A stretch of DNA of 64,000 nt from Pantoea alhagi (GCF_002101395.1 NZ_CP019706.1:1550001-1614000), one strand, 5' to 3'; shown: positions 54,000-63,218, counted from the first letter of the stretch. Notes: a model not told the origin generated them from the sequence alone. Numbers and translations are program-made.

Positions 54000-55364
54000 A
54001 TGAGCCACAGCGATACGATTGTCGCCCAGGCCACACCGCCAGGTCGTGGCGGCGTGGGTATTCTGCGTATTTCCGGCAGCAAAGCGGCAGAGGTCGCCCA
54101 ACAGCTGTTGGGTAAATTGCCGAAACCGCGCTACGCTGATTATCTGCCGTTTAAGGCCGCAGATGGCAGCACGCTCGATCAAGGCATTGCGCTCTGGTTC
54201 CCCGGGCCCCACTCCTTTACCGGTGAAGATGTGCTGGAGCTACAGGGGCATGGCGGCCCGGTTATCCTCGATCTGCTGTTAAAACGCATTGCCGCGTTAC
54301 CCGGCGTGCGCATCGCCAATCCCGGCGAATTCTCTGAACGCGCGTTTCTGAACGATAAGCTTGATCTGGCGCAGGCCGAGGCGATTGCCGACCTGATTGA
54401 TGCCAGTTCGGAACAGGCTGCCCGCTCGGCGTTGAATTCCTTACAGGGTGCTTTTTCCACGCGTGTTAATCATCTTGTGGAAGCACTTACTCACCTGCGA
54501 ATCTATGTAGAAGCAGCAATCGACTTCCCGGATGAAGAGATCGACTTTCTTTCGGACGGCAAAATTGAGGCGCAGCTGAACGCCGTGATGCAGGACCTGA
54601 ACGCGGTACGTGCGGAAGCGCGCCAGGGCAGCCTGCTGCGTGAAGGGATGAAGGTGGTGATTGCCGGGCGTCCTAATGCCGGTAAATCGAGCCTGCTAAA
54701 TGCGCTGGCCGGACGCGAAGCCGCTATCGTGACCGATATTGCCGGCACCACGCGTGACGTGCTGCGCGAACATATCCATATCGATGGGATGCCGCTGCAC
54801 ATTATTGATACCGCCGGTTTACGCGATGCCAGCGATGAAGTGGAACGTATCGGTATTGAGCGGGCATGGCAGGAGATTGAACAGGCGGATCGCGTCCTGT
54901 TTATGGTAGATGGCACCACCACCGAGGCTACCGAGCCTGCGGCGATCTGGCCCGATTTTATTGCCCGTCTGCCAGCGTCGCTGCCGATTACCGTAGTGCG
55001 CAATAAGGCTGATGTAACCGGCGAAATTTTGGGCCTGACAGAAGTAAATGGTCACTCACTTATTCGTCTTTCCGCCCGTACCGGCGAAGGGGTTGATGTG
55101 CTGCGCGATCACCTGAAACAGAGCATGGGCTTTAACGATAATATGGAAGGCGGTTTCCTGGCGCGCCGCCGCCATCTCCAGGCTCTGGAGATAGCAGATA
55201 CTCACTTACAGCAGGGCAAAGCACAGCTGCTGGGTGCCTGGGCGGGCGAGCTGCTGGCTGAGGAGCTGCGCCTGGCACAGCAGGCGCTGAGTGAAATCAC
55301 CGGCGAGTTTACCTCTGACGATCTGCTGGGCCGCATCTTCTCCAGCTTCTGTATTGGTAAATAA
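54000..55364 (+). CDS. mnmE: tRNA uridine-5-carboxymethylaminomethyl modification GTPase MnmE
   Basis: With MnmG it modifies the wobble uridine of several tRNAs. The 454 residues equal E. coli MnmE. The N-terminal tetrahydrofolate-binding domain is followed by the G domain (G1 GRPNAGKSSLLN, G2 DIAGTTRD, G3 DTAGLR, G4 NKAD) and the C-terminal FCIGK with the essential Cys. In E. coli tnaCAB follows; here a degraded autotransporter piece lies there. Confidence 0.99.
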   Translation: MSHSDTIVAQATPPGRGGVGILRISGSKAAEVAQQLLGKLPKPRYADYLPFKAADGSTLDQGIALWFPGPHSFTGEDVLELQGHGGPVILDLLLKRIAALPGVRIANPGEFSERAFLNDKLDLAQAEAIADLIDASSEQAARSALNSLQGAFSTRVNHLVEALTHLRIYVEAAIDFPDEEIDFLSDGKIEAQLNAVMQDLNAVRAEARQGSLLREGMKVVIAGRPNAGKSSLLNALAGREAAIVTDIAGTTRDVLREHIHIDGMPLHIIDTAGLRDASDEVERIGIERAWQEIEQADRVLFMVDGTTTEATEPAAIWPDFIARLPASLPITVVRNKADVTGEILGLTEVNGHSLIRLSARTGEGVDVLRDHLKQSMGFNDNMEGGFLARRRHLQALEIADTHLQQGKAQLLGAWAGELLAEELRLAQQALSEITGEFTSDDLLGRIFSSFCIGK

Positions 55365-55392
55365 GCGCGACGCTGAACGTAGCCGGAAGCTC

Positions 55393-55431
55393 AAAAAGAG
55401 GCCGAAGCAGCAACCTGCCCGGCCTCTTTTT
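55393..55431 (+). terminator. Terminator after mnmE
   Basis: A long stem of AAAAAGAGGCCG with CGGCCTCTTTTT, loop of 15 nt, ends in a T-run. The A/T arms make it work on both strands. Confidence 0.85.
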
Positions 55432-55443
55432 ATGGCAATATCA

Positions 55444-55880
55444 TCAGAAGCTATACTTCGCGCCCAGCATCAGGCTGGCGTCCTGATAGTGATAACGCCC
55501 TGCTGCCAGGCAATGCTGCCGTTAAGCTGTAAGTTATCACTCACTTTCCCTTCTACGCCGTTTTTAAGCTCCGCCACATTACGCCCGCTATTTTGCTGTG
55601 CCTTGAGCTGATTTAGCCTCACCTGATAAGGATCGCTGTTATGCAGCCAGTTAAGCTCAACGTAGGGCCTCAGATCGCTTTCGCCGGGCTGTTTTGATTC
55701 CGCTATCCAGCCACGCACCCCAATGCGGCTGATAAAATTATTATTTTTATTGGTTATGCGGGTACCGTTCTGCTCCGTTAAACGTACGGTTTTCAGATCG
55801 TTGAAAATAATCTGCGCATGCGGTTGCAGGTAAAAAGCGTACCGACGTTGGTTATCGCCCCCACTAAAGAAACAATTAGC
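55444..55880 (-). pseudogene. Remnant of an autotransporter beta-barrel (C-terminal end)
   Basis: About 145 codons with autotransporter barrel character: YAFYLQPHAQIIFND, NNFISRIGVRGWI, RPYVELNWLHNS, ELKNGVEGKVSDNLQLNGSIAWQQG. The frame then shifts by one base near 55495; in the other frame it ends RYHYQDASLMLGAKYSF, the classic outer-membrane last strand ending in Phe. The passenger domain and signal peptide are missing. This is the 3' remnant of a once larger gene. Confidence 0.82.
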
Positions 55881-56163
55881 CAGGTTAATTTTCAACATAG
55901 TGATATATCCGGTATCTGTTTACCCGGCAACAGCGGGCTCCATGCGTTTACTCTGATAAATAGTGTAAGCACTGGCACCATATGGATTTATTAATGTCTT
56001 TTTGCTTAATTATTTGAGAGGTTCTAATAACTTTCCTGGTTACGCCTGGGGCTAACGCTGTAAAATGAGGGATGCATCTTTGCCATACAAAAATCATCTT
56101 GGTCAAAGAGTGAGCCTGCCGTTAACGTTTTCTGTACCGTTAACTCACAGTAAGGAAGCCAGC

Positions 56164-56754
56164 ATGGCAGTTCCTCTTGATCTTCAGGCGCTAAACACCT
56201 TGTTTACCGAGGCCAGAACCCATAGCCACTGGCAGGATAAAGCGGTCGATTCAGCATTATTGCATCGGCTTTATGAGCTGGTTAGTCTCGCACCTACCTC
56301 AGCTAATGCTTCTCCGGGACGCTTTGTTTTTATTACCAGCGCATCGGGTAAGGAGAAACTGAAGCCTGCGCTCTCGAGCGGCAATGTGGAGAAAACGCTG
56401 TCAGCGCCAGTTACAGTAATTGTGGCTTCCGACAGTAAATTTTATGATCGGTTGCCAGAACTCTTTCCCTGAGCTGATGCCCGCAGCTGGTTTACCAGCA
56501 GCCCGGAGCTGGCTACTGAGACTGCCTTTCGCAACAGCAGTCTACAGGCAGGCTATTTGATTTTGGCGGCCCGCGCGCTGGGCCTGGATGCCGGCCCCAT
56601 GTCGGGATTCGATGCGGAGAAGGTTAACGCGTTGTTTTTTGCACAGACCCACTGGAAAGCCAACCTGTTGATCAATCTGGGTTATGGCGAAGCGAGTAAG
56701 CTGCATCCGCGTCTGCCTCGTCTGCCGTTTACTGAAGCCTGCCGTTTCGCCTGA
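56164..56754 (+). pseudogene. rutE: RutE-like nitroreductase (malonic semialdehyde reductase) with one in-frame TGA
   Basis: Ignoring one stop, this reads as a full 196-residue RutE/HadB-family flavoprotein: LFTEARTHSHWQD, APTSANASPGRFVF, LKPALSSGNVEKTLSAPVTVIVA, then ADARSWFTSSPELATETAFRNSSLQAGYLI and GLDAGPMSGFD. Codon 103 (56470-56472) is TGA where E. coli RutE has His-Gly next to it; the frame is intact on both sides. An AAGGA site precedes the ATG. No other rut genes are near. It is most likely recently inactivated. Confidence 0.82.
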
Positions 56755-56916
56755 AGCTTTATCCGGCGCATTTTGACTCGTCTCCGTGCTTTTTTACCGC
56801 ACTTGTTTAAACCTATTCCGAAAAGCACCCTGTACAAAGTAAAGCCGGGTGCAAAAGCATCGGAAAATTCTTACAATGCGATTGATGATTATCCGACCAT
56901 TTTCACGGAGCGACAG

Positions 56917-57657
56917 ATGGCAAGTCATTTTGTACGCTGGACGCTTGCCCAAAATCGGGCAGACGTACAGCGTATCCCGGCAGATATAGTGGAACAAGCG
57001 CGATTTCTGAACGATAAACGCCGCAGCCGTTATCTTGCAGCGCGTATGCTGCTGGCCGAACTTATGTTGCGTATTTATGGTATGTCCCAGCTTCCCGCCC
57101 TCACCACCACCAGCAGCGGCCGTCCTTGTTTTACCGATCCCGACCTGCCCGATTTTAGCATTGCCTACGCCGGTAATATGGTTGGTGTGCTGCTGGCGGA
57201 AGAGCAGAGCCGTGCCGGGCTGGATATGGAAATCGTACGGGCACATAGCCGTCAGACGCTGGAACATCATCTGCAGTATCTCTCTTCCGGCGAAAAAGCC
57301 TGGATTAATGCCCAGCAGGATCCGCTGGAAGCCATTACGCAAATCTGGACGCTGCGGCAAAGCGTGCTCAAGCTAACCGGGGAGAACAACGCCTGTGATA
57401 GTACTTTGCGTCTGCATCCCGCTTCAGGCCGTTTGCGCTCGCATACTTTTCCCGACATACAGGCGGTATGTGATGTCGAACCGCTACTTATCTGGTCCTG
57501 TGCCCTGTCTGCTGCGACCAGCCGCTTACGATTGTGGGAAATTGATGAACAGCAGAACTGGAATGCGTTAAGGGATATTGAGATGAATAAAGCGAATATG
57601 GGACCGCAGACCTTAAGACTGACCAGTATGCCAACAGAAAGGCAGCTGCAGCCTTAA
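56917..57657 (+). CDS. yieE: 4'-phosphopantetheinyl transferase-like protein YieE
   Basis: Sfp/AcpT-superfamily protein of 246 residues (E. coli YieE 249). The start is the ATG of MASHFVRWTLAQ behind a CGGAG site; a longer frame to 56773 is not supported. Conserved parts are RYLAARMLLAELMLRIYG, SIAYAGNMVGV, and GLDMEIVRA, which carries the Mg-binding Asp. The target carrier protein is not known. In E. coli yieF lies between yieE and adeP; here the two are convergent and 17 bp apart with no yieF. Confidence 0.9.
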   Translation: MASHFVRWTLAQNRADVQRIPADIVEQARFLNDKRRSRYLAARMLLAELMLRIYGMSQLPALTTTSSGRPCFTDPDLPDFSIAYAGNMVGVLLAEEQSRAGLDMEIVRAHSRQTLEHHLQYLSSGEKAWINAQQDPLEAITQIWTLRQSVLKLTGENNACDSTLRLHPASGRLRSHTFPDIQAVCDVEPLLIWSCALSAATSRLRLWEIDEQQNWNALRDIEMNKANMGPQTLRLTSMPTERQLQP

Positions 57658-57674
57658 GCCGCAGCGCCATCTGA

Positions 57675-58988
57675 TTAATGTGAATCAATAAAAGCGATTT
57701 TCAGCACGAACAACAGTGCTACCACCACAACACAGGGATTGATTTCGCGCCAGCGTCCGGTTCCTGCTTTCATCACGCACCAGGAAATAAAACCCAGCGC
57801 GATGCCTTCGGTGATTGAAAAGCTGAACGGCATCATGGCAGCAGTTACAAAAGCCGGGACCGCCTCGGTCAGGTCGTCCCACTTTACGCGCGCCAGGCTT
57901 GAGGTCATTAATACCCCAACGTAAATCAACGCGCCTGCGGCAGCGTAGCCCGGCACCATCGATGCCAGCGGCGACAAGAACATTACCAGCAGAAATAAAA
58001 TGCCGGTAACCACCGCCATCAGCCCGGTACGTCCACCAGCGGAGACGCCTGACGAGCTTTCAATATAGGCCGTCACGGAAGAGGTGCCGATTGCCGCACC
58101 GGCAACTGAGCTAACGCTATCCACCAACAGCGCCTGCTTCATGCGTGGGAATTTACCGTCTTTATCGGCCAGCCCTGCTTTATCCGTTACGCCAATCAGA
58201 GTGCCGGATGAATCAAACAGGTTAACCAGCATAAAAGAAAAAATCACGCCGGCCATATTGAGCGTAAATGCGCCGCCCAGATCCACCTGTCCGATAACTG
58301 AGTTAATCGCTGGCGGTGCGGAAAAGATCCCGTTGTATTTAACGTCGCCCAGCAGCAGGCCAGCCAGCGTGGTGATAACAATAGAAATAAGCACCGCTGC
58401 GTGGATATTACGTGATGCCAGCACGGCGATAATAAAGAAGCCCAGCGCCCCCAGCAGAACACTGTGCGAGGATAAGTCGCCTACCGTTACCAGCGTGGCT
58501 TCATTCCCCACGATAATACCGGCGTTTTTCAGCCCCATCATGGCAATAAACAGACCGATCCCTGCGGTAATGCCGGTACGCAAAGCAAGAGGGATATTGG
58601 CAATCATCCAGTACCGCACGCGAAAGAGCGTCAGCAGCAGCAGCCCCGTCGCCCCCCAGAAGATCGCCCCCATGCCTACCTGCCACGAATAGCCCATTGC
58701 GCCCACTACCACAAAAGCAAAAAAGGCGTTCAAACCCATCGCAGGTGCCAGCGCGACGGGCAGGTTAGCAATGATCCCCATCAGTATGCTGCCCAGCGCG
58801 GCGATCAAACAGGTAGTGACAAATACCGCCTGGGTATCCATGCCTGCCGCACCGAGAATTTGCGGGTTTACAAAGACGATATAGACCATCGTCAGAAAAG
58901 TTGTAAAACCGGCAATCAACTCGGTACGCACCGTAGTGCCATGTTCCTGCAGCCGGAACAGACGCTGTAGTAAGCCTTGTTTAGTCAT
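57675..58988 (-). CDS. adeP: Adenine permease AdeP (YieG), NCS2/AzgA family
   Basis: Inner-membrane proton symporter for adenine. The 437-residue protein (E. coli 445) has 12-14 helices and the family segments GFTTFLTMVYIVFVNPQILGAAGMD, LAPAMGLNAFFAFVVV, and GTSSVTAYIESSSGVSAGGRTGL. A PurR-type box lies 72 bp upstream. It diverges from yieH as in E. coli. AdeQ is a close paralogue, but synteny favours AdeP. Confidence 0.94.
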   Translation of the reverse strand: MTKQGLLQRLFRLQEHGTTVRTELIAGFTTFLTMVYIVFVNPQILGAAGMDTQAVFVTTCLIAALGSILMGIIANLPVALAPAMGLNAFFAFVVVGAMGYSWQVGMGAIFWGATGLLLLTLFRVRYWMIANIPLALRTGITAGIGLFIAMMGLKNAGIIVGNEATLVTVGDLSSHSVLLGALGFFIIAVLASRNIHAAVLISIVITTLAGLLLGDVKYNGIFSAPPAINSVIGQVDLGGAFTLNMAGVIFSFMLVNLFDSSGTLIGVTDKAGLADKDGKFPRMKQALLVDSVSSVAGAAIGTSSVTAYIESSSGVSAGGRTGLMAVVTGILFLLVMFLSPLASMVPGYAAAGALIYVGVLMTSSLARVKWDDLTEAVPAFVTAAMMPFSFSITEGIALGFISWCVMKAGTGRWREINPCVVVVALLFVLKIAFIDSH

Positions 58989-59059
58989 TTGTTACATCCG
59001 AACGGGAAAAGAGGTCGCCGCGTATGCTAGCGATTTTGACGCAACAGTACACTGATTTT

Positions 59060-59075
59060 TCGCAAACGGTTGCGG
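59060..59075. promoter_or_regulatory. PurR-type box upstream of adeP
   Basis: TCGCAAACGGTTGCGG holds all ten fixed core positions of the PurR box (GCAA-CG-TT-C) and is almost palindromic; only the outermost bases differ. It lies between divergent adeP and yieH, where purine control of adeP would act. Confidence 0.7.
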
Positions 59076-59152
59076 TTTCCGGCGGGCGGCTGGGTCGCAT
59101 TTTACGCTCAGTCGGGTAAAGTGGGCTTTTTCCCTGGTAAGGATGAGGCAGA

Positions 59153-59815
59153 ATGACGATTGAATGTCTGTTTTTCGACTGTGACGGAACGCTGGTGGAT
59201 AGCGAATTGCTCTGTACCCAGGCGTATGTTTCCACCTTTTCCCGCTACGGCGTGCATCTGCCATTACAGGAGATGTTTGAAAAATATAAGGGCGTCAAAC
59301 TCTACGATATTATCGCTGACGTTAACCAGCAACACCCGCTTGATGTCGCAGTGGAAACTTTTGAACAAGAATATCGTGCAGAGGTGGCTCGCCTTTTCGA
59401 CGCACAGCTACAGCCGATCCCCGGCGCCAGAGCTTTAATGGAGCAGATTAACGTACCGGCGTGCGTGGTCTCTAACGGCACGGTAAAAAAGATGCAGCAC
59501 TCTCTTGGGCTGACCGGCCTGCTTCCTTTTTTTGGCGATCGCCTGTACAGCGGCTACGATATCGGCCACTGGAAGCCGGATCCACAGCTGATGTTTCATG
59601 CTGCTGAGCAAATGCAGGTGCCGATTGAACGCTGCCTGCTGATTGATGATTCAGAGGCAGGGGCGCGTGCCGGTATTGCGGCAGGCATTCCGGTTTTCTA
59701 TTATTGCGCCGATGCGCATAACGCGCCGCTCGATCACCCGCTGGTTACCCCGTTTGATGATCTGACGCGGCTGCCAGCGCTGTGGAACGCGCGGGGCTGG
59801 CATCTTACTCGTTGA
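59153..59815 (+). CDS. yieH: HAD-family phosphatase YieH (6-phosphogluconate phosphatase)
   Basis: 220-residue HAD subfamily IA phosphatase (E. coli 221). Motif I is FFDCDGTLVDSE, followed by the cap domain, CVVSNGTVKKMQHSLG (motif II), and WKPDPQLMFHAA with LLIDDSEAGARAG (motifs III and IV). E. coli YieH hydrolyses 6-phosphogluconate and other sugar phosphates in vitro. An AAGGA-GAGG site precedes the ATG. Confidence 0.95.
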   Translation: MTIECLFFDCDGTLVDSELLCTQAYVSTFSRYGVHLPLQEMFEKYKGVKLYDIIADVNQQHPLDVAVETFEQEYRAEVARLFDAQLQPIPGARALMEQINVPACVVSNGTVKKMQHSLGLTGLLPFFGDRLYSGYDIGHWKPDPQLMFHAAEQMQVPIERCLLIDDSEAGARAGIAAGIPVFYYCADAHNAPLDHPLVTPFDDLTRLPALWNARGWHLTR

Positions 59816-59831
59816 TTTCACCGCTCATAAA

Positions 59832-59865
59832 AAAGCCTCAACCCTGTCGTCAGGGCTGAGGCTTT
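59832..59865 (+). terminator. Terminator after yieH
   Basis: A 14-bp stem with one mismatch (AAAGCCTCA-CCCTG / CAGGG-TGAGGCTTT) ends in TTT and is A-rich on the other side, so it can also end the minus-strand remnant next to it. Confidence 0.85.
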
Positions 59866-59878
59866 ATTCAGACAGCCG

Positions 59879-60300
59879 TTATTTTTCAATCCATGCTGTT
59901 GACCAGGCGGTACCTACACCCGGCTCAAACTGGTTCGCACTGCCCGACCACTGTGAGCAATATCCTGAGTAAGGGAAAGGTTTACATTGATAAACTTTAC
60001 CGTTTTCAGGCTGCAGCACCAGCGGTTTTTATCGGTAAGCTCTTCAGTAATAGTAAGCGTGGTGGCAAAAGAGATAACTTCTGCATTATCCCAGAAGAAG
60101 CGAACCTTAACTTTGTCACCCGGGCGCAAATCTTTACCATAAAGCTGGCCTGATAGCCGGTACGCGCAGGAACATCAGATTCGTGCGCCCTATTAACAGC
60201 CGGTACGCGTCCATGACCTTCAATGAGATAGCCATGGGCCCATGCGCCACTCATCGTCATCGCAGATACTGCTAAAGCAATTAATTTAATCTTCAAACAT
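59879..60300 (-). pseudogene. Remnant of a chitin-binding protein / AA10 lytic polysaccharide monooxygenase (GbpA-like)
   Basis: The start encodes a Sec signal peptide (LIALAVSAMTMSGAWA) followed at once by HGY, the N-terminal His used by AA10 enzymes for copper. Almost all of the catalytic domain is missing. Later pieces in other frames read PGDKVKVRFFWDNAEVISF...TDKNRW, like a GbpA module, and then VYQCKPFPYSGYCSQW...GTAWSTAWIEK, a chitin-binding C-terminus. At least two frameshifts separate the pieces. The initiation codon is also disturbed (an ATG out of frame, or a TTG). The whole is about 140 codons against about 480 for GbpA. Confidence 0.82.
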
Positions 60301-60769
60301 TTACGTCCCGTGTAAATAAAAAAGAACATCTTTATATATTCACGGGACAACATTCTGGAATCTTTTACCGTTTAATTAAGACAAAACAGCTTGATATACT
60401 TAACCTTATATTATCTCGCTCTGTTAAATAACTTTATTTAAAAATGAAATGTAACCTGTGCTTTGACAAGCGCGTAGAGAAAGAAAAGGTGATTATTGAA
60501 CCAACAAAAGGATGCATACCATCAAAAAAAACCGTAGAAGAACGTTATATCAGTTAACGATATGCTAATAAGTCGCTGATAAAAATCGGGTAAAAGCTAA
60601 CGGCTATGGTTAATTGAACTTCAATATAAGGCTGGAAATTAATTACCAGAAGAAGAGACAGCAGCGTTTGAGTCTGCGCTTTATATCTTAAATCTCACGG
60701 GACGGTTTTACGCTCTGGTATGAAGAAAAGTTTACCCGCATGCCAGGCACGCACTGCGGGTAATCTCAA
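60301..60769. other. AT-rich gene-free stretch between the LPMO remnant and phoU
   Basis: No sound gene is seen. One short frame at 60444-60557 (plus) encodes 37 residues beginning MKCNLCFDKRVEKEKV, with a C-x2-C pair, but has no clear ribosome site. A later piece near 60640-60722 reads LPEEETAAFESALYILNLTG before a stop and may be decayed coding DNA. The 8-mer GTCCCGTG occurs at 60305, and its complement CACGGGAC at 60341 and 60697. Confidence 0.6.
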
Positions 60770-61504
60770 TCAGGCGGGGCTGCTGCCGTTATCATCTCCA
60801 GCTAACAGCTTGTCAAGACGGTCGCCGCCGACGTGGCGGAAATCCTGCCCCTTCACGAAATAGAAAATAATTTCGCAAATATTCTGACAGCGATCGCCAA
60901 TGCGCTCGATCGCGCGGGCGCAGAACAGAGCGGTTAGTACGCTGGGGATCGTACGCGGGTCTTCCATCATGTAGGTCATCAGCTGACGCACAATGCCTTC
61001 ATATTCCTGGTCGACTTTTTTATCTTCACGATAGATTTCTACCGCCGCGCTCAGATCCATACGCGCGAAGGCATCCAGCACATCGTGCAGCATCTGAATA
61101 GTATGCCGTCCCAGCGACTCCAGACTGACCAGTAACGGCTGATGCTGCTGGCTAAACTTCTCCAGCGCCGTGCGGCTGATTTTTTCCGCTACGTCGCCAA
61201 TACGCTCCAGCTCAGAAATGGTTTTGATAATTGCCATTACCAGACGTAAATCGCTGGCGGTCGGCTGCCGCTTGGCAATAATACGCACGCAGGCCTCATC
61301 AATATCCACTTCCATCATGTTGACCTTCTGGTCACCATCAATAACCTGCTTCGCCAGCTCTGCGTCCTGGTTATGCATCGCGGTAATGGCATCGGTGAGC
61401 TGCTGCTCAACCATGCCGCCCATTATCATGACCTGGGTGCGGATATGCTCAAGCTCAGCGTTAAACTGGCCGGAGATATGCTTGTTCAGGTTTAAATTGT
61501 CCAC
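60770..61504 (-). CDS. phoU: Phosphate transport regulator PhoU
   Basis: Cytoplasmic regulator linking the Pst transporter to the PhoR-PhoB system. The 244-residue protein (E. coli 241) has the two PhoU three-helix bundles with the metal-binding E-x3-D motifs (SELERIGDVAEK near residue 75 and CARAIERIGDRCQNICE near 198). It is the last gene of pstSCAB-phoU, 12 bp after pstB. Confidence 0.99.
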   Translation of the reverse strand: MDNLNLNKHISGQFNAELEHIRTQVMIMGGMVEQQLTDAITAMHNQDAELAKQVIDGDQKVNMMEVDIDEACVRIIAKRQPTASDLRLVMAIIKTISELERIGDVAEKISRTALEKFSQQHQPLLVSLESLGRHTIQMLHDVLDAFARMDLSAAVEIYREDKKVDQEYEGIVRQLMTYMMEDPRTIPSVLTALFCARAIERIGDRCQNICEIIFYFVKGQDFRHVGGDRLDKLLAGDDNGSSPA

Positions 61505-61516
61505 ATCGATCTCCAG

Positions 61517-62284
61517 TTAACCATAACGGCCAGTAATGTAGTCTTCAGTTTGTTTCTGATGCGGTTTGGTAAACAGCGTGTCGGTATCGCTGAACTCAAT
61601 CAATTCGCCCAGATACATAAATGCGGTGTGGTCGGAACAGCGTGCTGCCTGCTGCATATTATGCGTAACGATCACTACGGTGTAATCCTGCTTCAGCTCG
61701 GTAATCAGCTCTTCGATACGACCCGTTGAGATAGGATCCAACGCCGAGCAGGGCTCATCCAGCAATAGCACTTCCGGACGAATAGCGATACCGCGCGCAA
61801 TGCACAGGCGCTGCTGCTGACCACCGGAGAGGCTATAGCCACTCTGATGCAGCTTGTCTTTGGTTTCATTCCATAGCGCCGCTTTACTCAGTGCCCACTG
61901 AACACGCTCATCCATTTCGGCACGTGGCAGCTTTTCAAACAGTCGGACGCCAAAGGCGATGTTGTCATAAATCGACATCGGGAAGGGCGTTGGCTTTTGA
62001 AACACCATGCCAACCTGTGCGCGCAACAGCGCGATATCCTGCGTATCGGCCAGAATGTTTTCGCCGTCCAGCAGAATTTCGCCCTCGGCGCGCTGATCCG
62101 GATAAAGCGCAAACATTTTATTAAAGGTGCGCAACAGAGTCGATTTGCCGCAGCCGGAAGGACCGATAAACGCGGTGACCTGATTACGGGCAATATCCAG
62201 ATTGATGTTTTTCAATGCATGGAATTTTCCATAATAGAAGTTCAGATCGCGAACCTGAATTTTGCCGGATGTCTGATTAACCAT
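61517..62284 (-). CDS. pstB: Phosphate ABC transporter ATP-binding protein PstB
   Basis: ATPase of the high-affinity phosphate importer. The 255 residues (E. coli 257) include Walker A GPSGCGKSTLLRTFN, the Q-loop, the signature LSGGQQQRLCIARGIAI, Walker B VLLLDEPCSALDP and the switch His in VIVTHNMQQ. The N-terminus is slightly shorter than in E. coli. Confidence 0.99.
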   Translation of the reverse strand: MVNQTSGKIQVRDLNFYYGKFHALKNINLDIARNQVTAFIGPSGCGKSTLLRTFNKMFALYPDQRAEGEILLDGENILADTQDIALLRAQVGMVFQKPTPFPMSIYDNIAFGVRLFEKLPRAEMDERVQWALSKAALWNETKDKLHQSGYSLSGGQQQRLCIARGIAIRPEVLLLDEPCSALDPISTGRIEELITELKQDYTVVIVTHNMQQAARCSDHTAFMYLGELIEFSDTDTLFTKPHQKQTEDYITGRYG

Positions 62285-62330
62285 AGTCTTCTCTTTCTCT
62301 TAACGCCGCGTCGTTATCACAACACGGTAA

Positions 62331-63218
62331 TTAATGTTTTGATTTGGCAAAAATCACGCGCGCCAGGATATTCAGCAGCAGAACGCACAGCGTGATCAGC
62401 AGAACGCCAGCCCAGGCCAGGCTTTGCCACTCGGCAAACGGACTCATGGCGAACTTAAAGATGGTAACCGGCAGGTTGGCCAGCGGCTGCATCATGTCGG
62501 TGCTCCAGAACTGGTTCGACAATGAAGTAAACAGCAGCGGGGCGGTCTCCCCGGCAATACGTGCAATGGCCAGCAGCACACCGGTAATGATGCCGGAAAC
62601 TGAAGCCTTCAGCGTAATGGCGGAAATCATCTTCCATTTTGGCGTACCCAGCGCATATGCCGCTTCACGCAGGCTATCCGGCACCAGTTTCATCATGTTT
62701 TCCGTTGTGCGGATAACAATCGGAATTTGCAGCAGCGCCAGCGCTATCACCCCAGCCCAGCCGGAGAAATGCTGCATCTGCGCCACCACGATGGTGTAAA
62801 CAAACAGGCCAACCACAATAGATGGGGCTGACAGCAAAATATCATTAATAAAGCGGATCACTTCCGCCAGCCAGGATTTACGGCCATATTCCGCCAGGTA
62901 AATCCCCGCCATAATGCCCAAAGGCGTGCCAAACAGGGTCGCCCACAGGATCAACAGGCCACTACCGGCGATGGCGTTAGCCAGCCCGCCGCCTGCCGTA
63001 TTGGGCGGCGGCGTCATTTCAGTAAACAGCGCCAGCGAAAAGCCATCGACGCCGCGCGTAATGGTGGTGAAGAGGATCCACACCAGCCAGAACAAGCCAA
63101 ACGCCATGGTTAATAATGACAGCATCAGAGCAATTTTATTCCGCAGGCTCCGGCGCGCCTGCATTTTGCGGCGTGAAGCCGCCAGCTCTGTTCGGGCGTG
63201 CATATCCATTGTCGTCAT
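62331..63218 (-). CDS. pstA: Phosphate ABC transporter permease PstA
   Basis: Inner-membrane permease with six predicted helices and the EAA-type loop (SLREAAYALGTPKWKMISAITLKASVSGI) that docks PstB. The 295-residue protein (E. coli 296) overlaps the end of pstC by 4 bp. A start at Met4 is also possible. The gap to pstB is 46 bp. Confidence 0.98.
   Translation of the reverse strand: MTTMDMHARTELAASRRKMQARRSLRNKIALMLSLLTMAFGLFWLVWILFTTITRGVDGFSLALFTEMTPPPNTAGGGLANAIAGSGLLILWATLFGTPLGIMAGIYLAEYGRKSWLAEVIRFINDILLSAPSIVVGLFVYTIVVAQMQHFSGWAGVIALALLQIPIVIRTTENMMKLVPDSLREAAYALGTPKWKMISAITLKASVSGIITGVLLAIARIAGETAPLLFTSLSNQFWSTDMMQPLANLPVTIFKFAMSPFAEWQSLAWAGVLLITLCVLLLNILARVIFAKSKH

Noticed and set aside
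56464..56510. Selenocysteine at the TGA of the rutE-like gene, with a GCTGG/CCAGC stem just downstream
   Set aside because: The family has no Cys or Sec at this position, and the small stem falls in conserved coding residues. A nonsense mutation is simpler.
60349..60696. Insertion sequence bounded by 8-bp direct repeats
   Set aside because: The inner ends show no terminal inverted repeats and there is no transposase fragment; three 8-mer copies in AT-rich DNA can be chance.
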